This document shows positions 1-13,176 of a stretch of DNA of 64,000 bases, piece by piece. Both the position numbers and the translations under genes were made by a program. Under the pieces are notes generated by a model. It was given only the letters and a program-made list of their open reading frames with translations, had not been told where the DNA came from and ran no database searches. The stretch spans positions 7,189,465-7,253,464 of the forward strand of contig CM034607.1 of assembly GCA_020091685.1 (NCBI GenBank). The letters are read 5' to 3'. The first letter of the stretch is position 1; each line of letters opens with the position of its first letter. Origin of the DNA: Lutjanus erythropterus (lineage: Eukaryota > Chordata > Actinopteri > Lutjaniformes > Lutjanidae).

Positions 1-719
1 TGTTCTTGTACTTTGAAAAACAGAAGTACAAGTTTACAATGAGCTCACAAAAGCAGGAGGATTGTTCCATCAGATTCCTTTAGAGGTCTCAGAGCTTTTT
101 GAGTGTAAAAATAATTAGGTAAATATAGCTTCTTTTGTACGTACCGCAGATAGTAAGCTGCTGTGGAAACAGAGGTGCTGGAGAGCTGAAAGCAAACCAA
201 GAGAAAAGAGGCACTGCTAATGAATTACTTGAAAAAAATATAACTTTCTATCAAGTTCTCACAGTGCCTTCGACCCTTTGGTCATATAAGTCAGTGCCTT
301 GCCATAAAGACTTTAATTACAGTTTATTGTGAATTGTTTGACATGTTAATGAGAAGTGTGGGTTGTGATGTGAAGGCATCTTTTTTGTACTAGATTACAT
401 TGACAAGTTATCTGTCAATGAATTAATAGGCCCCTGGTCCCTGAAATTGAAGAGTAAACACTTGATTCAAGTGTCTGCACTTGTATTTTATTGGATTGCT
501 GACCTTGTAACCATTAATAAAAAGTACTATTATAAATCTCTTGCAGTGAACTGTAATAATCACCAATATTAATCAAAAGCTCTTGGATTATACTGCACAA
601 GCTGTTGTAAGTCCAGAGCTGCACCAACTAATGTGCAAAGTACACAACAGAACCTCAGCAGATTTTCTCTTGTCTCACTCGTGTCATTGTTGTGCTTTTT
701 CCTGTGATGCCCAAACTAG
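1..719 (+). other. trappc9: trappc9 intron, 3' part
   Basis: AT-rich non-coding sequence upstream of the first visible exon. The short open frames at 135-332 and 583-719 show no resemblance to TRAPPC9 or to any protein I recognise. Pyrimidine-rich sequence at about 664-700 and an AG at 718-719 make the likely 3' splice site. I see no recognisable repeat here. Confidence 0.7.
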
Positions 720-865
720 ATCAGTGAAGCTCCTCAATCTGCCTGTCAGTCTGCGTCCTCACAAAGTGAAAGGCCTGCTGGGACAGAACATGTCCACCGC
801 CAGCCCCTTCATCTACTCGCCAATCATCATGCACAACAGAGGAGAGGAGCGCTGTAAAAAGATAG
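720..865 (+). CDS. trappc9: trappc9 internal exon (first visible, 146 bp)
   Basis: The frame starting at 721 reads [18 protein letters not shown] and then [15 protein letters not shown], ending [11 protein letters not shown]. This matches the vertebrate TRAPPC9 stretch that contains PVSLRPHK and SPFIYSPI. The exon carries 48 whole codons and ends after one base (G at 865), with donor GTAAGC at 866; the split codon completes as Asp with the next exon at 11751. The start is less certain than the end: AG at 718-719 follows a pyrimidine-rich run, but AG at 723-724 is an alternative acceptor. An open frame runs upstream to 583, but the residues there look like intron translation. Known role of the region: part of the beta-rich middle of a TRAPPII scaffold subunit. 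Confidence 0.9.
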
Positions 866-3179
866 GTAAGCTCAACAGCTTTTCTGTGTTTTTTTTTCTT
901 ATAAATGATCAATTGTACATTCTCACACACATGCAAGCACACCTCCACTTGAGTTTATAGATGAAGGGTGAATAAATAATGATGATGTGTAATGACTGAG
1001 GCTTAAATGTTAACTCTCATCTTTAACTTAAGGATGTTTATATCTAAATCAGGTGAAACATGCAGGAAAGATGACTTGTTGTCTTAATTCAATCGAATTT
1101 TGACCAGAGATAATTGGCGAGTGTAACTTTTTTAATGTCATTATTATTAATTTTTCATGAAATTTGATCATACTACAAAGGAACACAGTCTTAACTTTCT
1201 TTGAATTTTCATATTTTCTTAACCCTGTCAATCCGGACACATGAAATAATTGCCAGAAAATTCTCTTTTTTTTTCTTCTTTTTTTTTTAAAGTGGTTATT
1301 GAACTGTTTGACAACCCCACATTGCAGTTGGCAAAAACAGCTTGCACAAGCATATGTAAAATGAATTGGTCAAGATAACATACAATTATGAGAGCCCAGG
1401 AATTGTTTTAGCGAAAATCAATTAAAAAGACAATTATTAGCAAGTGTTCTCTTGCAACATACAAGTGATTATATGGGAGCAACTTGCATATGTGAAAAAA
1501 ATGTCTGCATTTCAACTGTAAATTATCTTAAGATGACATTTCAGCTGTAAAGTAGTTTGTTTAGGAGTGTATTTGTGGTTATGGTGGAATAATGCAGATT
1601 GCATCATGAAGTTCAATAGAATAACGATTGAGGGATTCACAAGTAAATGATCTTATATTTAATGCACACATTTTAAACATGATTTTACCATAAATTAAGG
1701 TACAGTTATATATTGTTTCAATTAAGTTAATATTCATATTGAAATGTTAGTAACAATATAACTGTTATTCTTACAGAAAAAAAAAATAGCAAAGATTTCT
1801 CTGCAAAAACATGCAACTCACTATGTGAAGACAACCATGTTTTGCACTCATAGGCTGGTTGCAGCTGCAGTGCACCGTTAATCCACCGGAGGGTCAAAGA
1901 CATGTCTCAGATTGCATACAAGACATTTTTCAGGAAAGTACTGATCATACTGATGTTGTAGAGGTTTGAGAAATGTTCTTATGGTTCCCTGCTTCCCTTT
2001 GCCTGTTCATGACTTTGTTTGAGCATCGTCGATCCCTGATGAAGACACTTCCACATATAAAATATCCAATAGACATCTTAACCAATGTGTTAGTGTTAAA
2101 TCTTGGGTTTTCTAGTGCTGAACTATAATCTTTCTGGCTGTTTTCAAACATGGATGCCAGTTTTTCTCATTTATTTTCTGAAATAATGTCTAAAACATTG
2201 AGCAAACGTAGGGTCCATCAAGGAGTGTGTTGTCAACGTGACAGTTGTGAGATATTGCTGGTCCCTTTTATCCAGACCACATACATGCATACATCCTGGA
2301 GACACAAGGCAGGAAGGAGACTAGTATCTCATGGTGGATAGTATGACATGATTATAGTCAACAGTTCATTGTGTAGCTTGAAAGGAGCAGCGCTTGACTA
2401 CACAAGGATTTAGTATTACAAAGAGGCAAAAAGCAGGAGCCACTTAAGTGACTCCTTGAAGAAGGTTTTGGCAACACTTCACCTTCTCCAGAGCTTCTTC
2501 TTAGTTTCCTCATCAAGCTCTGAAGAAGGCCCTGTCGTTTAGAGCCAGTTCAATGATAATTGTCCAGCTGATGTCATCTGTCTCTAGTGGTAATTATATT
2601 TAGTTCTGTTCACCTGTTCAAAAATAAAATGATAATTAATTTTCCACGTAAAGGAAGTGATGTTACATTTACCAGTAAGTGAATCTATATGTAACCTTGA
2701 GGCGATACTAGGAAAAACTAATTTTTTAGGCATGGAAATGGTATAAAACCCATGCACAATTGAGGATGGGATAATGTCTCTTGTATCAGTTTCTGTTATT
2801 TCGTCACTGGCATAAAACGCTTCTTAATTAGTCACATTTTGAATTATTCATCTAACTGCCTGGTAAATGTACAGTTTATTCATTGGTATGTAAGCAACAG
2901 CAACAGGCTCAAAGCCAGAACCACTGCTAGTCTGACTGGAAATGTTGTGTATGAAAAACTACAGCTTGTTTGTGTTTGTCTAGGCGTACAACTAAAACAA
3001 TAGTTTCTAACAAAAGTTTCATATTGGTAGATATTGATAATTATCTATGATATTACTCGTGACTGACAACATGTTATGTATTCTGACGTGTGGAAGCAAC
3101 TTAGGGGATAAAATAAGTTTGTTTTATTACCAGTCTTGGTCAGGAAGGTATCCCTGCAGTTTACACACAATGGTGGTCT

Positions 3180-3264
3180 GGTCCGTCCGTCCATCCATCC
3201 ATCCATCCATCCATCCATCCATCCATCCATCCATCCATCCATCCATCCATCCATCCATCCATCC
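3180..3264. repeat. (CATC)n tetranucleotide microsatellite
   Basis: About nineteen CATC units in an almost uninterrupted run, preceded by two GTCC units. The apparent open frames across it on both strands (repeating Ile-His-Pro-Ser or Trp-Met-Asp-Gly) are artefacts of the period. It is likely to be length-polymorphic. Confidence 0.97.
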
Positions 3265-3556
3265 ACAGTTGAGTTGTGGTGACAGCAGGCTGAGCATGGC
3301 GTCCCTCTCTTCAGCAACACTTTCCAGCTCCTCCATACCAGTGGGCTCCTCATGACATGAAGGAGAAGCGGTTCTACTCTGAGCTCCCTCCACATATATA
3401 TGCCCCTTTGCCTCTGATAGTTGTTGTTTGACTTAAAAAATCCAAATCAGCTATAGTGTTTTATCTGCACTCATTTCGTACACTGTTGTATCATGTGTCA
3501 CTCTTGATGTTTGTTGTCTCACGTGCAGTTCTGATGTTTCTCACATGTTGAAGGGA

Positions 3557-4978
3557 CAACTGAACAACCACAGATTGGCTGTTTCACTCGTAGCACCTTG
3601 GGATGTGATTGGCTGTTTTCTGAGCCAGGATGGCCTTGTCTGTTATATGATTTTATGTTTGCGTCTCCATTATCAAGGGATATGACAGGCTGTTTAAAAG
3701 CCAGGGCGTACTCATTTCATGTCTTCATGGTGGGCCGCAATTAATGCATTTAAGTGGAACTATCGTATATTTTATCAAACTACTTTCTTATTGCTATTGA
3801 TGCCCTCATTATCATAGATATCACTACTGTTTGTGTCTGGAGTGAATCCACTTAAGTGTTTGATGTAATGCCGGATTTTCCGGCACAACTTCACCCGCTT
3901 CCAAGATGCATGGAGAGGGAAGTAAGTCTGAAGAGATCAAAACTAAACACTTGCAGTATAAAGAACAACTGTATTGTCTCTGATGTGTTTCTGGAGTTTT
4001 CGTCTTTTCAGTGTTTTATACAGAGTCATCAAACAAAGTCAAATTTAGTGTTATACTGTATTTGAGCAGCAGTTAAAAAAAAAAAAAGTCAGTGTGGCTG
4101 TTCATTGGCTGGTGTGTCTTTGAGATTGCGTGGGTCTTCAGGTTGTAGACATCAACAACAACACGTCGCCAGTTCAGGGGCATCATGTAGGGTACCCTTC
4201 ATCTCTTCACACTTTGAAGCTCTTTGAGGTCCATGCTTGGCCCCGTGGAGTTTACATCTTTTGTGTTAGAGTACATTTTTTATCAAAGTATGCCCAACCC
4301 GACTCAGAGAACAGTTATAGTTGGCAACCAGACAACACAGATTGGCTGTTTGCACGTCAGTAGTGGCACCTAGGAATGTGATTGGCTGTTTCTGAGCCAG
4401 GGCAGGAGCACATATGGAGTTTGTTTGTTATATGATTGGATGTTTACATGCCACTAGTAGCTCACTCCATTATCAAGGGATATGACAGGCTGTTTAAAAG
4501 CCAGGCCATAGTCGTTTCATGCTTTCATGGTGGGCTGCATTTAATGCATTTAAGTGAATCTTAACATTTTATCATAATGCTTTATTACTGCTATCAATGT
4601 GTCTATTGCAGATAGATATCACTATTGTTTTATCTCCCAGGCCTACATTTGTGTCTGGAGTGATGCATGGAGAAGGAAAAGGTCAGAAGAGGTCAAATCT
4701 AAAAACTTTATAGTGTCTGGTGTGTTTCTGGAGTCTGGAGTTTTGAACAGTGTGGCTGTTCATTGGCTGGTGTGTTTTTGAGATTGTGTGGGTTTTCAGG
4801 TTGTAGACATCAACAACATCATGTCACCAGTGCTGAGTCAGGGGCGTCATGCAGGGAACCCTTCATCTTTTCACACTTTGAAGCTCTTTGAGGTCCATCC
4901 TTGGCCCTGTGGAGAAGTTAGAAGCATGCCCAGCCTGACTCATACAACAGTTAATGTAGCACAACTACCTGACAACTT
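3557..4978 (+). repeat. direct tandem duplication of a ~650-770 bp unit
   Basis: Two head-to-tail copies, roughly 3557-4325 and 4326-4978. Matching blocks include the ACAGATTGGCTGTTT motif near 3580 and 4337, the TATCAAGGGATATGACAGGC block at 3671 and again exactly 800 bp later at 4471, and the GGTTGTAGACATCAACAAC block at 4141 and 4799 (offset 658). The changing offset shows indels between copies. Both copies carry a short open frame with a shared Val-Val-Asp-Ile-Asn-Asn stretch, but most differences change the residue, so I do not call it coding. I do not recognise the unit's family. Confidence 0.9.
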
Positions 4979-7057
4979 ATCTTAATAGTCGGTTTTCAGA
5001 CAAATACTGATTTTCTTTAAAAAAAAAAAAAAAAAGTTTAATTTCTTTCATTGTATTTAATAAACATGTCTAGACTAGTGCATTGGAAACATGCTACTTT
5101 TTATGTTTGTTTTTTTTGCTGAATTAGCCATTAGAGCCCATGTTTGTCTACAACTATAACAAAAACTACAAAAATTGATTCCCAAAATTCTGCAAAGGTT
5201 CATATAGAAATCTTGTTTCATTATCAAACCATGGTTGACAAAAATAGGGATTGTCATCTGAACTGGGATACACAGAGAAGAACAGTTAATATTGACATGG
5301 TAAACAATATTTGATATTTATTTTATTCCTAATCTCCAAACCCATTGGCTATCTTGGCTGTTTGGTAGTCAGCGGATATCGGGACTAAGACTTCCTCTTC
5401 CATGCATCAGTCATTGTTTACAGTCCAACTTGAGATGCGAGAATGGAGTTGGAGGCTAATCTCCATAAACAAACATTTGTATTAATTAGTTAAATTAATT
5501 AGTTAATAGTTAATAAAAAGCTAAATCATTGTCAGATGATAGCTGATAGGAAGATTGCATTTTGGCCAATGTGTTCTGTCTCTTTTGCTCTCCTCATGGA
5601 CTACCTGCATGCAACCAAAGCTTGCTCAAACGTGATTGGTCAGTACTACTCTGACTACAAACAGACAAAAAATGGAAACCAGAATGCTTCTGATAACAAA
5701 ATCTCGCTCCTGCCATACAGATTCTACATTCATATGCGGCTCTCTGTTTATAGAGATTAATTCCTAATGTACCCTGTTTCTTTGTTAAAATTCAGAAGCA
5801 TCCTCCGTCTTTATCTGTTGTCGTCCTGTCCACTACACGTATTCCATCAGTATAATAACAAAATTATGTCATACTCCCCGCTCTGAGTTTCTCCTCTCTA
5901 ACAGAAATACTGCTTTCATTCACAATTATTTTCAGTCGTTTCCATTTGATTTGTTTGATTGCTGTGGAGCTACTGAAGCTCAGCACTTCCTGTCCGGCCT
6001 TCCCTTTCCCTGGTAGGCTTTAATTTCAGAAAGCAAAGTCAAAATCTGCATATAAAGCTTGGATATTTCTATGTCTGTTCTGTTTAATTGCCTCACATAG
6101 ATCAACCAAAATGTATAAAGTCATTCATATTCGAGATGGAGACGGTGAGTAAACCACAAGTGATTTTTAATAAACGGCCAGCATCCGTACCCCGGAGCTG
6201 CTCTGTTCTTTGATCAGGATTTAGATGTTGAAAGTCAGATATTCCTCCGGTGCAGTATGGTGTTGTGAGGCTTTGGAGATTAATTCAAACATGCCTTTCC
6301 CTCTTAGTCCGTCTACCTCCAGGGGGCTAGCTGCCAGCTAATGAAGTTAAGATTCTCTCTTAACTCCTTCAAGGCATCTCCCAGCATGCAGGAACTGTAG
6401 AAATCAAGTCTTTGAAGGATGGGTTAACTGTGAACATGCATTCATCACACAATGGCCACATGTGGGCACGTCCTCCCATATGGACCTCAGTATTATTTAT
6501 GCATTTACAGAAGATTACAAACAGGGCTGCAACACCTTATTAGCTATGTTTAAAGTCTTAAACGGCTTGGAATTTCCAACCTGAAAATGACAGTTTAGGA
6601 CTTTGAACCTTGTTGTCAGTGAAATGCACACTATACGGATATTCTCGGGGAGTTCATTATGCTCGGATATGTGCCACAGCCGTAAACTTTTACAGCTTTA
6701 GAGTAAACCATCACTTCCCACTCATTCATTTTACTGACAGGGAACCAAAATCGTTAGTATTCTGTGCTAGGCTCTGGCAGTTGAGGTGTATGGACACTGA
6801 GGATATATGTGTGTGTGTGTTTTCTTGCTCTTTAAGTCACATGCTATGAATCAGGTTGATGTTCCGCCATAAAAGAAGGGGTCCTCTAATGGGAGATTGT
6901 TTTCCCCATAATTGCTCCGAGACTTTTAAGAACTATATAGTCTACGGCTGTCCATTCACTTTGATGTAGGTGATAGGCTATCTATTACAGTGGTATATGG
7001 GCATACAAGGGAGTGAATTTTACTTCTACAGTAGTCCTCGTAGGGGAATCAGGGACA

Positions 7058-7400
7058 CAGTGTGGTCTATAAATGTTTGGACAGTGACACATTTGCTATT
7101 ATTTTGGCTCTGTTCCCCGCCACATTGGATTTGGAATAAAAAAATAACTATGAGGTTAAAGTGCTGACTTACAGTTTCCGAGGATGCTTGAGGGTGTTCA
7201 CATCCATATGAAGAAATCTGGGCTTGTCGCTCTTTTTAGAGTAATATAGCAGGTCAGTCATCTTAAACGTAAAGTTTTTAGGGCCAAGCAATGATTTGAT
7301 TCTGACTGGCCAGTTCACCTGATCTCAGTCCTACAGAACGTGTTATGATGGCTGAAATCCAGACTGAAGCCAAAAAGATACATCAATATCTGCTGGGTAG
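7058..7400 (+). mobile_element. Tc1/mariner-like element remnant with partial transposase
   Basis: The left part (7058-7212) matches the inverted-repeat arm of the element at 22958-23460, sharing GAGGTTAAAGTGCTGACTT and GGTGTTCACATC. Downstream, 7304-7378 retains a scrap of transposase. I did not find the matching right arm, so this is a truncated fossil. Confidence 0.7.
7304..7378 (+). pseudogene. Tc1-like transposase fragment (C-terminal DDE region)
   Basis: Translation gives Asp-Trp-Pro and then, after a small deletion that shifts the frame, PDLSPTERVMMAEIQTEAKK. It resembles the conserved Tc1/mariner stretch SPDLNPIE that contains the third catalytic acidic residue. The fragment is frameshifted and has lost the rest of the enzyme, so it cannot act. 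Identification rests on the short motif plus the adjacent Tc1-like inverted-repeat arm. Confidence 0.65.
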
Positions 7401-7600
7401 CAGCAGTAACTTAATTTCCACTCGTGATCTCCTCTAACCCAGTCCAATCATGCATTTCAGAAACATCATTAAAACTAATTGTTGCTTATTGCCACCTTTC
7501 AAGTTTTAACTGTGTTTATTTCTCGGCATAGTTCTCCTTCAGAAGCACATGGTGGGTCAGCATCACGGATAAAAGCTGCAGTAGGAAATCAATGAAGATT

Positions 7601-7740
7601 GTTGATCTTGAAGAAGGCCTGAGGGCTGAAACGTTGTCAGAATGAAAGAGAAATACACATGGAGCCTGAGTGAACAACACTTTTTTCCTACTTGCACGTT
7701 GCTTTCAGTGATCAGCACCTCTCCACATCCCCTGGTGTGT
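7601..7740 (+). repeat. probable SINE-like or 3'-tail repeat fragment
   Basis: GAAGAAGGCCTGAGGGCTGA followed directly by AACGTTGTC and an A-rich stretch resembles a motif (GAAGGC...GAAACGTTG) common in dispersed animal repeats. No tRNA-like promoter boxes are visible, so the family is not assigned. Confidence 0.35.
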
Positions 7741-7754
7741 GCTGCTTTTCTATA

Positions 7755-7932
7755 TTAAAGCTACACTAGGCAATATTATTTCATTAATATTTAGGTTTAA
7801 TTGAAGGGTTTTTTTTATAAAAATGTATGTCAGTGAGAGCCCGCCCCTTTTATTAAGGCTTAGCATAGTGATATGAAGCAGCAGAAAGAGACTGTGAACT
7901 GTGTATGTTCAAATGACCTACTGCAGCTTTAA
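7755..7932. mobile_element. TTAA-bounded MITE (178 bp)
   Basis: The left end TTAAAGCTACACTAGGC and the right end CTACTGCAGCTTTAA are inverted repeats of each other with few mismatches. Both start with TTAA, the target-site duplication typical of piggyBac-type elements. There is no coding capacity. The end sequence resembles that of the larger element starting at 13177. Confidence 0.75.
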
Positions 7933-8121
7933 GAGAGGTGGTTACGGAGTGGACAGACAGTCTAGGCCAATTTGTGCCAGTGGTCAATATAAAATCCCCT
8001 GTGGTTGATTAGTTTGAAATGTGAATGGAGTATGCTATAGTCTACCTCCCAAATCAGAGGACTGAGAAATGATTGTTACTGCCATAACTTTCCAGTGTTG
8101 CAAAATTAGTATTATGAATAG

Positions 8122-8717
8122 TAGGGCTGCACCTGACTAAAGATTTTCCTCATGGACTAGTAGTTGTTAGTAATCACACATTTATGATTTAATTTAATTA
8201 TATATTTGTGGGGCACACAGTGAGTCACCTGTTAAATGCTAACAACAAAAGTTGTAATGATTTCAGGAGACTGAACATTTTGTTAATTATTTGAACACTA
8301 TATAACCTCACAAAACAAGCAAATAAATAACTTTCAACTTCACAAAATACTAGCAGACTTATCAACACAGTGGATGATGTATGCTTACAAACTGACCTCC
8401 TGTCACAGCTTTAACCTGCCATGTCTTCAACATCCCTACTGCAAATCACTTTGGCACTATGAACCTGGCCCTCGTCAGTCACAGAGGCTGTGCTCAAGTC
8501 CAGTGGGACCGCTAACTGAGCTAACTAGCTAATGACAGCTACAGCACAGTGAGCAACAGTGCATCGATGACTTGAGTGGCTGCTGAGCCCGATTCATTTG
8601 CACCAAGTCTAGGTGCAGCTCCTGAAGGAAGTTTTAGGTGGTTTTGTTTCCTGTGACTAACGAATAAGTGAAAGCTCAACTCAACAAACTTTATTTGACT
8701 ATTAGGGGGCAGCCCTA
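8122..8717. mobile_element. hAT-like non-autonomous element (596 bp)
   Basis: The termini TAGGGCTGC and GCAGCCCTA are perfect inverted repeats and fit the hAT end pattern. Flanking octamers ATGAATAG (8114-8121) and ATAAATAG (8718-8725) match at 7 of 8 positions, as expected for an aged 8-bp target duplication. There is no transposase reading frame inside. Near the left end it carries GACTAAAGATTTTCCTCATG, a sequence I associate with an abundant teleost repeat. Confidence 0.82.
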
Positions 8718-10954
8718 ATAAATAGTATCATAATCCGATGTGTAAAATTTTGGCACCTGATATGCTTTAAAACTGGATTGTGTTTCATCATTCCATTGCT
8801 GCCTGAAGCAGCACACCCACACCAATGGAGTGCCTTAAGTTATTCAGCGCAGTGCTACTTTCGCTCTGAGCGCTGGCTTTGACTATTGCAACTTTCTTTT
8901 TCTCCTGCTTGGATGCGTCCTGCAATGGCCTCACTCACTCATTTCTGACAAAATGATGTTGACTCAAGCTACTTTTGTATGGATTCCAGCAGCATGTTGT
9001 GGTCTTGATCAACAGATGGAATTTGCTCAGTTATTAGTATGATATTGGACTTTGGTTATCCAACTACTGTTTCCAAAGTCAAGAATAAACTTTGACAATC
9101 AATCTCTTGCTACTCTGTAACATGTTAGTAACTCACGCCTGTCGAACGAGTAAGGCATGTTTAGCTTTATGTGTATTTTCTTCCATTTACAGTATTAACT
9201 AAATGTCCTTCAGAAATGAGCCTCCATCTGAGGCGCTAATGACTCGTAATTTCAGGCGAGCTAAAAAGCTCGGCTTTAGTTATGTTTGAATGCATTCCCT
9301 CCTGCTCTAGGGTCGCATCATTACACTTGGATGATTCTTGCTCCAATGCCCAGGCGTAGTGTGCATGTATTATTCAGTATGAAAGATTAATGTTGCTGAT
9401 AGTTTTACAGAATATTTCTCTGCAGTAGCACCAGTAAACTTCTTCAGTTCTGTCTCAGGTCAATAAAAGATGATTTTCACAGCACGAGAGACAGTTTGAC
9501 AAAATAATTTGCCCTTTAAGGAACCAAACACGGGCAATGTGTAACTAACCATGAAGCCATGCATCGGCTCAAAACATTCATTATTGCTTTGTACGATGAG
9601 GTTTCAAAGAGCTGAAGCCTTTGGAGATCTGTGCAGAATCTCAATGGCCACTTGAGGAGTTAGGGCTGAGGCAACACAAATAAGATGGCAGCAATCCACT
9701 TTGTTTTTCTATTTTCTATTTTCTATTTTCTGAGGTGTATTTCACAGTTAATTGGCTGGCTATGAGAGCATGCCTGTGAGCCAGACCTGAGGTTGTGTGG
9801 GGCTTTCCAGACATTCATATCATAGATATCTTTCTTTTGACTGACTTAATTTCCCAAGGTGCATGGCTGGAGTTTGCCGTCTATAAATCCCTTTTCCTTC
9901 CAGGGTCTGAGCTAGCCTTTTCAGGCCCTCTTTTGCAAGTCTATTTAGAGCAATGGACTCTCCAAATGGACAGGAATATGTTATATTTCAAATGGAGATG
10001 GGTATGGCTACGGTGGGACTAAAGCTTCTCAATCTAACAAACCCTTTCAACGTCTCATTCAGGAATGATGGATACGGCAGTGCAGAGCTGTGATCTCTTC
10101 ATATCTTATTTCTAAAAGTAAAACTAAGCCGTTTCGAAAATCAAAGTCATTCTCACAGGAAATCAATTTCTGCAGCTTTTCTCTGAATATTTCAGAAATA
10201 TTCGGACTTTAGAATCGGAGTACAGCACCCATGATGCAATTCTAACCTGCCTTTTACAGTTCACATTTCTCTGGAGTCCATTTAATTAGGCCCTAACATA
10301 ATTTGATCCCATTATCCCTGCTGTTAGCTTGTCACAACAGCTCAATAAATTTAATTCTGTGAACTAACAATGGCCCATTGAAAAGGTCCCATCACGCCTC
10401 CAACTGCTCCAGCATCAGTTCAGATTGATGTTTTTTTTCCAATATATTAAACATTTATAGACTAGACGGCCCAGACTGTGTGTACACCAGGACATTACAC
10501 CCATATGTGATGACATAACACCTTATTCCAAAACCATGGGCATTAATATCCTGCTATAATGACCTCCACTCTTCTGAGAAGGCTTCCCACAAGATTTTGG
10601 AGCCTGGCAGTAGGGATGTGCTCTCCATTTGCTGTAAGATCATTAGCCCTTTCATTTAGTTAAAGTAACAGATTCATGAGCCTCATTCAGTTGGACTTGT
10701 GGATTGTATTTCATCATCTCATAGTTTGATCAGAGCAGGCTTTTAGTGAGGTGAGTGAAGTGTATGTAAAACAAGAGGGTGTGGTATCCAGAAAAATTAT
10801 CCAAATCAGAAATGGTACAGCACATGACCCTCCACCGTTCATTTTTCAGAGATAAAACCTGTTTATTACTGAACCCTGGAGGTTCTGGTAGACATTCTTT
10901 TAACCTTTAGACAAAATCAGGCAGCTGTGTACCCTGTTTCCAGCTTATGTTTCT

Positions 10955-11045
10955 TGTTTGACATTTGGGAAATACACTTAATTGTTTTCTTGCTGAGAGC
11001 TGGACCAGACGATCGGAGCTCTTGTCGCCTACTGATCATCTAGGG
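10955..11045 (+). repeat. truncated teleost MITE end
   Basis: Contains GACATTTGGGAAATACACTT and CTTGCTGAGAGCTGG, matching the ends of the fuller copies at 48518-48845 and 49757-50065. Only one end is present. Confidence 0.6.
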
Positions 11046-11084
11046 ATTTCTAAATGTAAAAAAAGCTCAAACAACTAACAGATC

Positions 11085-11425
11085 GAGGCAGCTGTAGACC
11101 AGCAACTCCTGTGTTCTGTGAGGTAAAATGATTGATTTCACCCATGGAGTCTGTTTGGTTTGGAGAGAGCAGTATTGGCGTATATAAATGCAGTTTTCTG
11201 TCAGAAAAGGCTGTCTGACGACAAAGTAAAGCAATAAAAATATTCTAAATATAGCATAGACTTAAACTGATATTTATTTTTTAATTTAGGTGGACCTTTT
11301 CCTGATGCCCCTTACCATAGCAGTTCATTGCTTAGCTTCTGTGCTGGTTTCCTCTTTCTAGAGTAGGTAATAGACTAAGTACCTCATGCAACCCCACATC
11401 AAATAATCCCAACTATCCTTTTAAT
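11085..11425 (+). mobile_element. fold-back MITE family 1, copy 1 (diverged)
   Basis: Aligns by eye with 19190-19632 in the same orientation and with the reverse complement of 25094-25582. Shared blocks are GTAGACCAGCAACTCCTGTG, CTTAAACTGATATTTATTTT and AGGTAATAGACTAAGTACCT, ending ACTATCCTTTTAAT. The first end appears lost. No reading frame. Confidence 0.75.
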
Positions 11426-11719
11426 GCTAAGATAAGCTAACCCGCTGCTGGCTGTATCTTCATATTGAACGGACAGTTTAACTGAAGTGCAACACTAACT
11501 GGATGAGCTTAAAGGCATTTTGTGATTATTTAGTTTGGTTCTGAATGAATTAAAAATTAATCAGGAAAATGGTAGATATTTTATTAGACTTTGTTTTTAT
11601 TTACATCATCTATCACTGACGTCTGCTGTTGATCTTTAATAGCAGTGTAGCCTAATGGTGTATTTCCCTCAGCTCATTAATTACGAATGAGTTTTAATAC
11701 CGCTGACGTCTTATTCTAA

Positions 11720-11857
<138 letters not shown>

Positions 11858-13176
11858 TAAAGCTCAAATGTACTGTAATTACGCGCACTGAAGGCGAATC
11901 AGTGGTTTAAATATTTGATAAATCTGAATTTTGAATATCTAACCACAGCTTTGTCAGAACAAGAGGATGTCGACGTGCTTTTCTCACAGTTGTAGTACAA
12001 ACAGTCCCTCTGCAGCCACTTATCAATTGCAACAGGACAAATGAAAATGCTTTGTAATCATCCTTGATGGCCTAATTAAGGTCCCCTAAAAGCTTTTTTT
12101 GACAGTTTAATACTGTAATGATCATATGGGATAGTGAGAACAAACTCTTCTCACTCCTGACAGTAAAAAAACATCACTGGGGAGAGGCACACCCCCTGTC
12201 GTGCCATTACTTTTATGGTTTCACACCATCCTGTCAGAACAGATAGGTTCTATATCGAGGTAAGCTTAAGACCATTTGCACTCTTTTTCTGTGCAAAATA
12301 AAGTTTGAAAGGAGCCATCAGACATCAGGGAGTCCAGTTTAATTGTATTGTTTAATAGCTGCTTGGCGACTGCAGCTTTTTAAGTTCAGAAGATTTCCCT
12401 ATTAAAAGACCTCCAGCAGTCTGTAGACCTACACTTCCACAACACCCATTTCTAATTTATGTACTTCGTCACTCCGTTCTTACTCCTTTTCAAACAGAGG
12501 CACACCAGTTGAACCACTTTATCAGGTTCAAGGGTGCAAAAGATTACCAAATAAATTGCTGTTCTTCCTGCTCACTGCTGTGTCTGTTTATGAATGCAGT
12601 GATGTGGGACGGCCTTGAAATGCAAAGCAATCATCAGGCTCAATAAAAGGCCAGCAGGTAGAGGCCCACTCTCAGCTGCCAGATAGCTGCGGCACACACA
12701 GCATCGCACGCAATGTACCACCTGTCAAAAGTGATGTTGCCTTTAATTATTTGGGAACTCGAGTACAAATTGCCGTGAAAGTTCCGTGGCAGAGTGTGAA
12801 CGGAGACAGTGGCCTCTTAATTGCGGCGGCTGTCTCGGAGCCGATGCCAAATAGGCTTGGACAGGTCTCGCTGGTTGATTTAGCCGCCCTGTGCCGTCTG
12901 GTAACAGCGCATGCTGTTACAGACACAGGAAATGCTGGAGACCTCCAGTCTGGAACATCTGGGACATGTTTAAACTGGAGGAGTAATCGCCAGACAGTTG
13001 TCGCTGAGTGTGTATTTGTGTGTTTCAGAATTCTTGTGAGGCAAATCTCACTCGATCACAAGGTGTGGCTGCAATAGAGAAAAGCTTTGCATCCCTCTAG
13101 ATTTACAGGAGTTGACTTTTACTATTGAAAATAAGTATTCAGAATGTTTTCGAGTAGTTGATACTCAGGAAATCAT

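Noticed and set aside
3045..3395. Open frames on both strands with repeating Trp-Met-Asp-Gly or Ile-His-Pro-Ser
   Set aside because: They are produced by the CATC microsatellite at 3180-3264, whose period leaves several frames open.
4130..4985. Similar short open frames in the two tandem copies (4130-4363 and 4788-4985), possible duplicated exon
   Set aside because: Most differences between copies change the residue and there are no convincing splice sites or family match; the similarity is explained by the DNA duplication.
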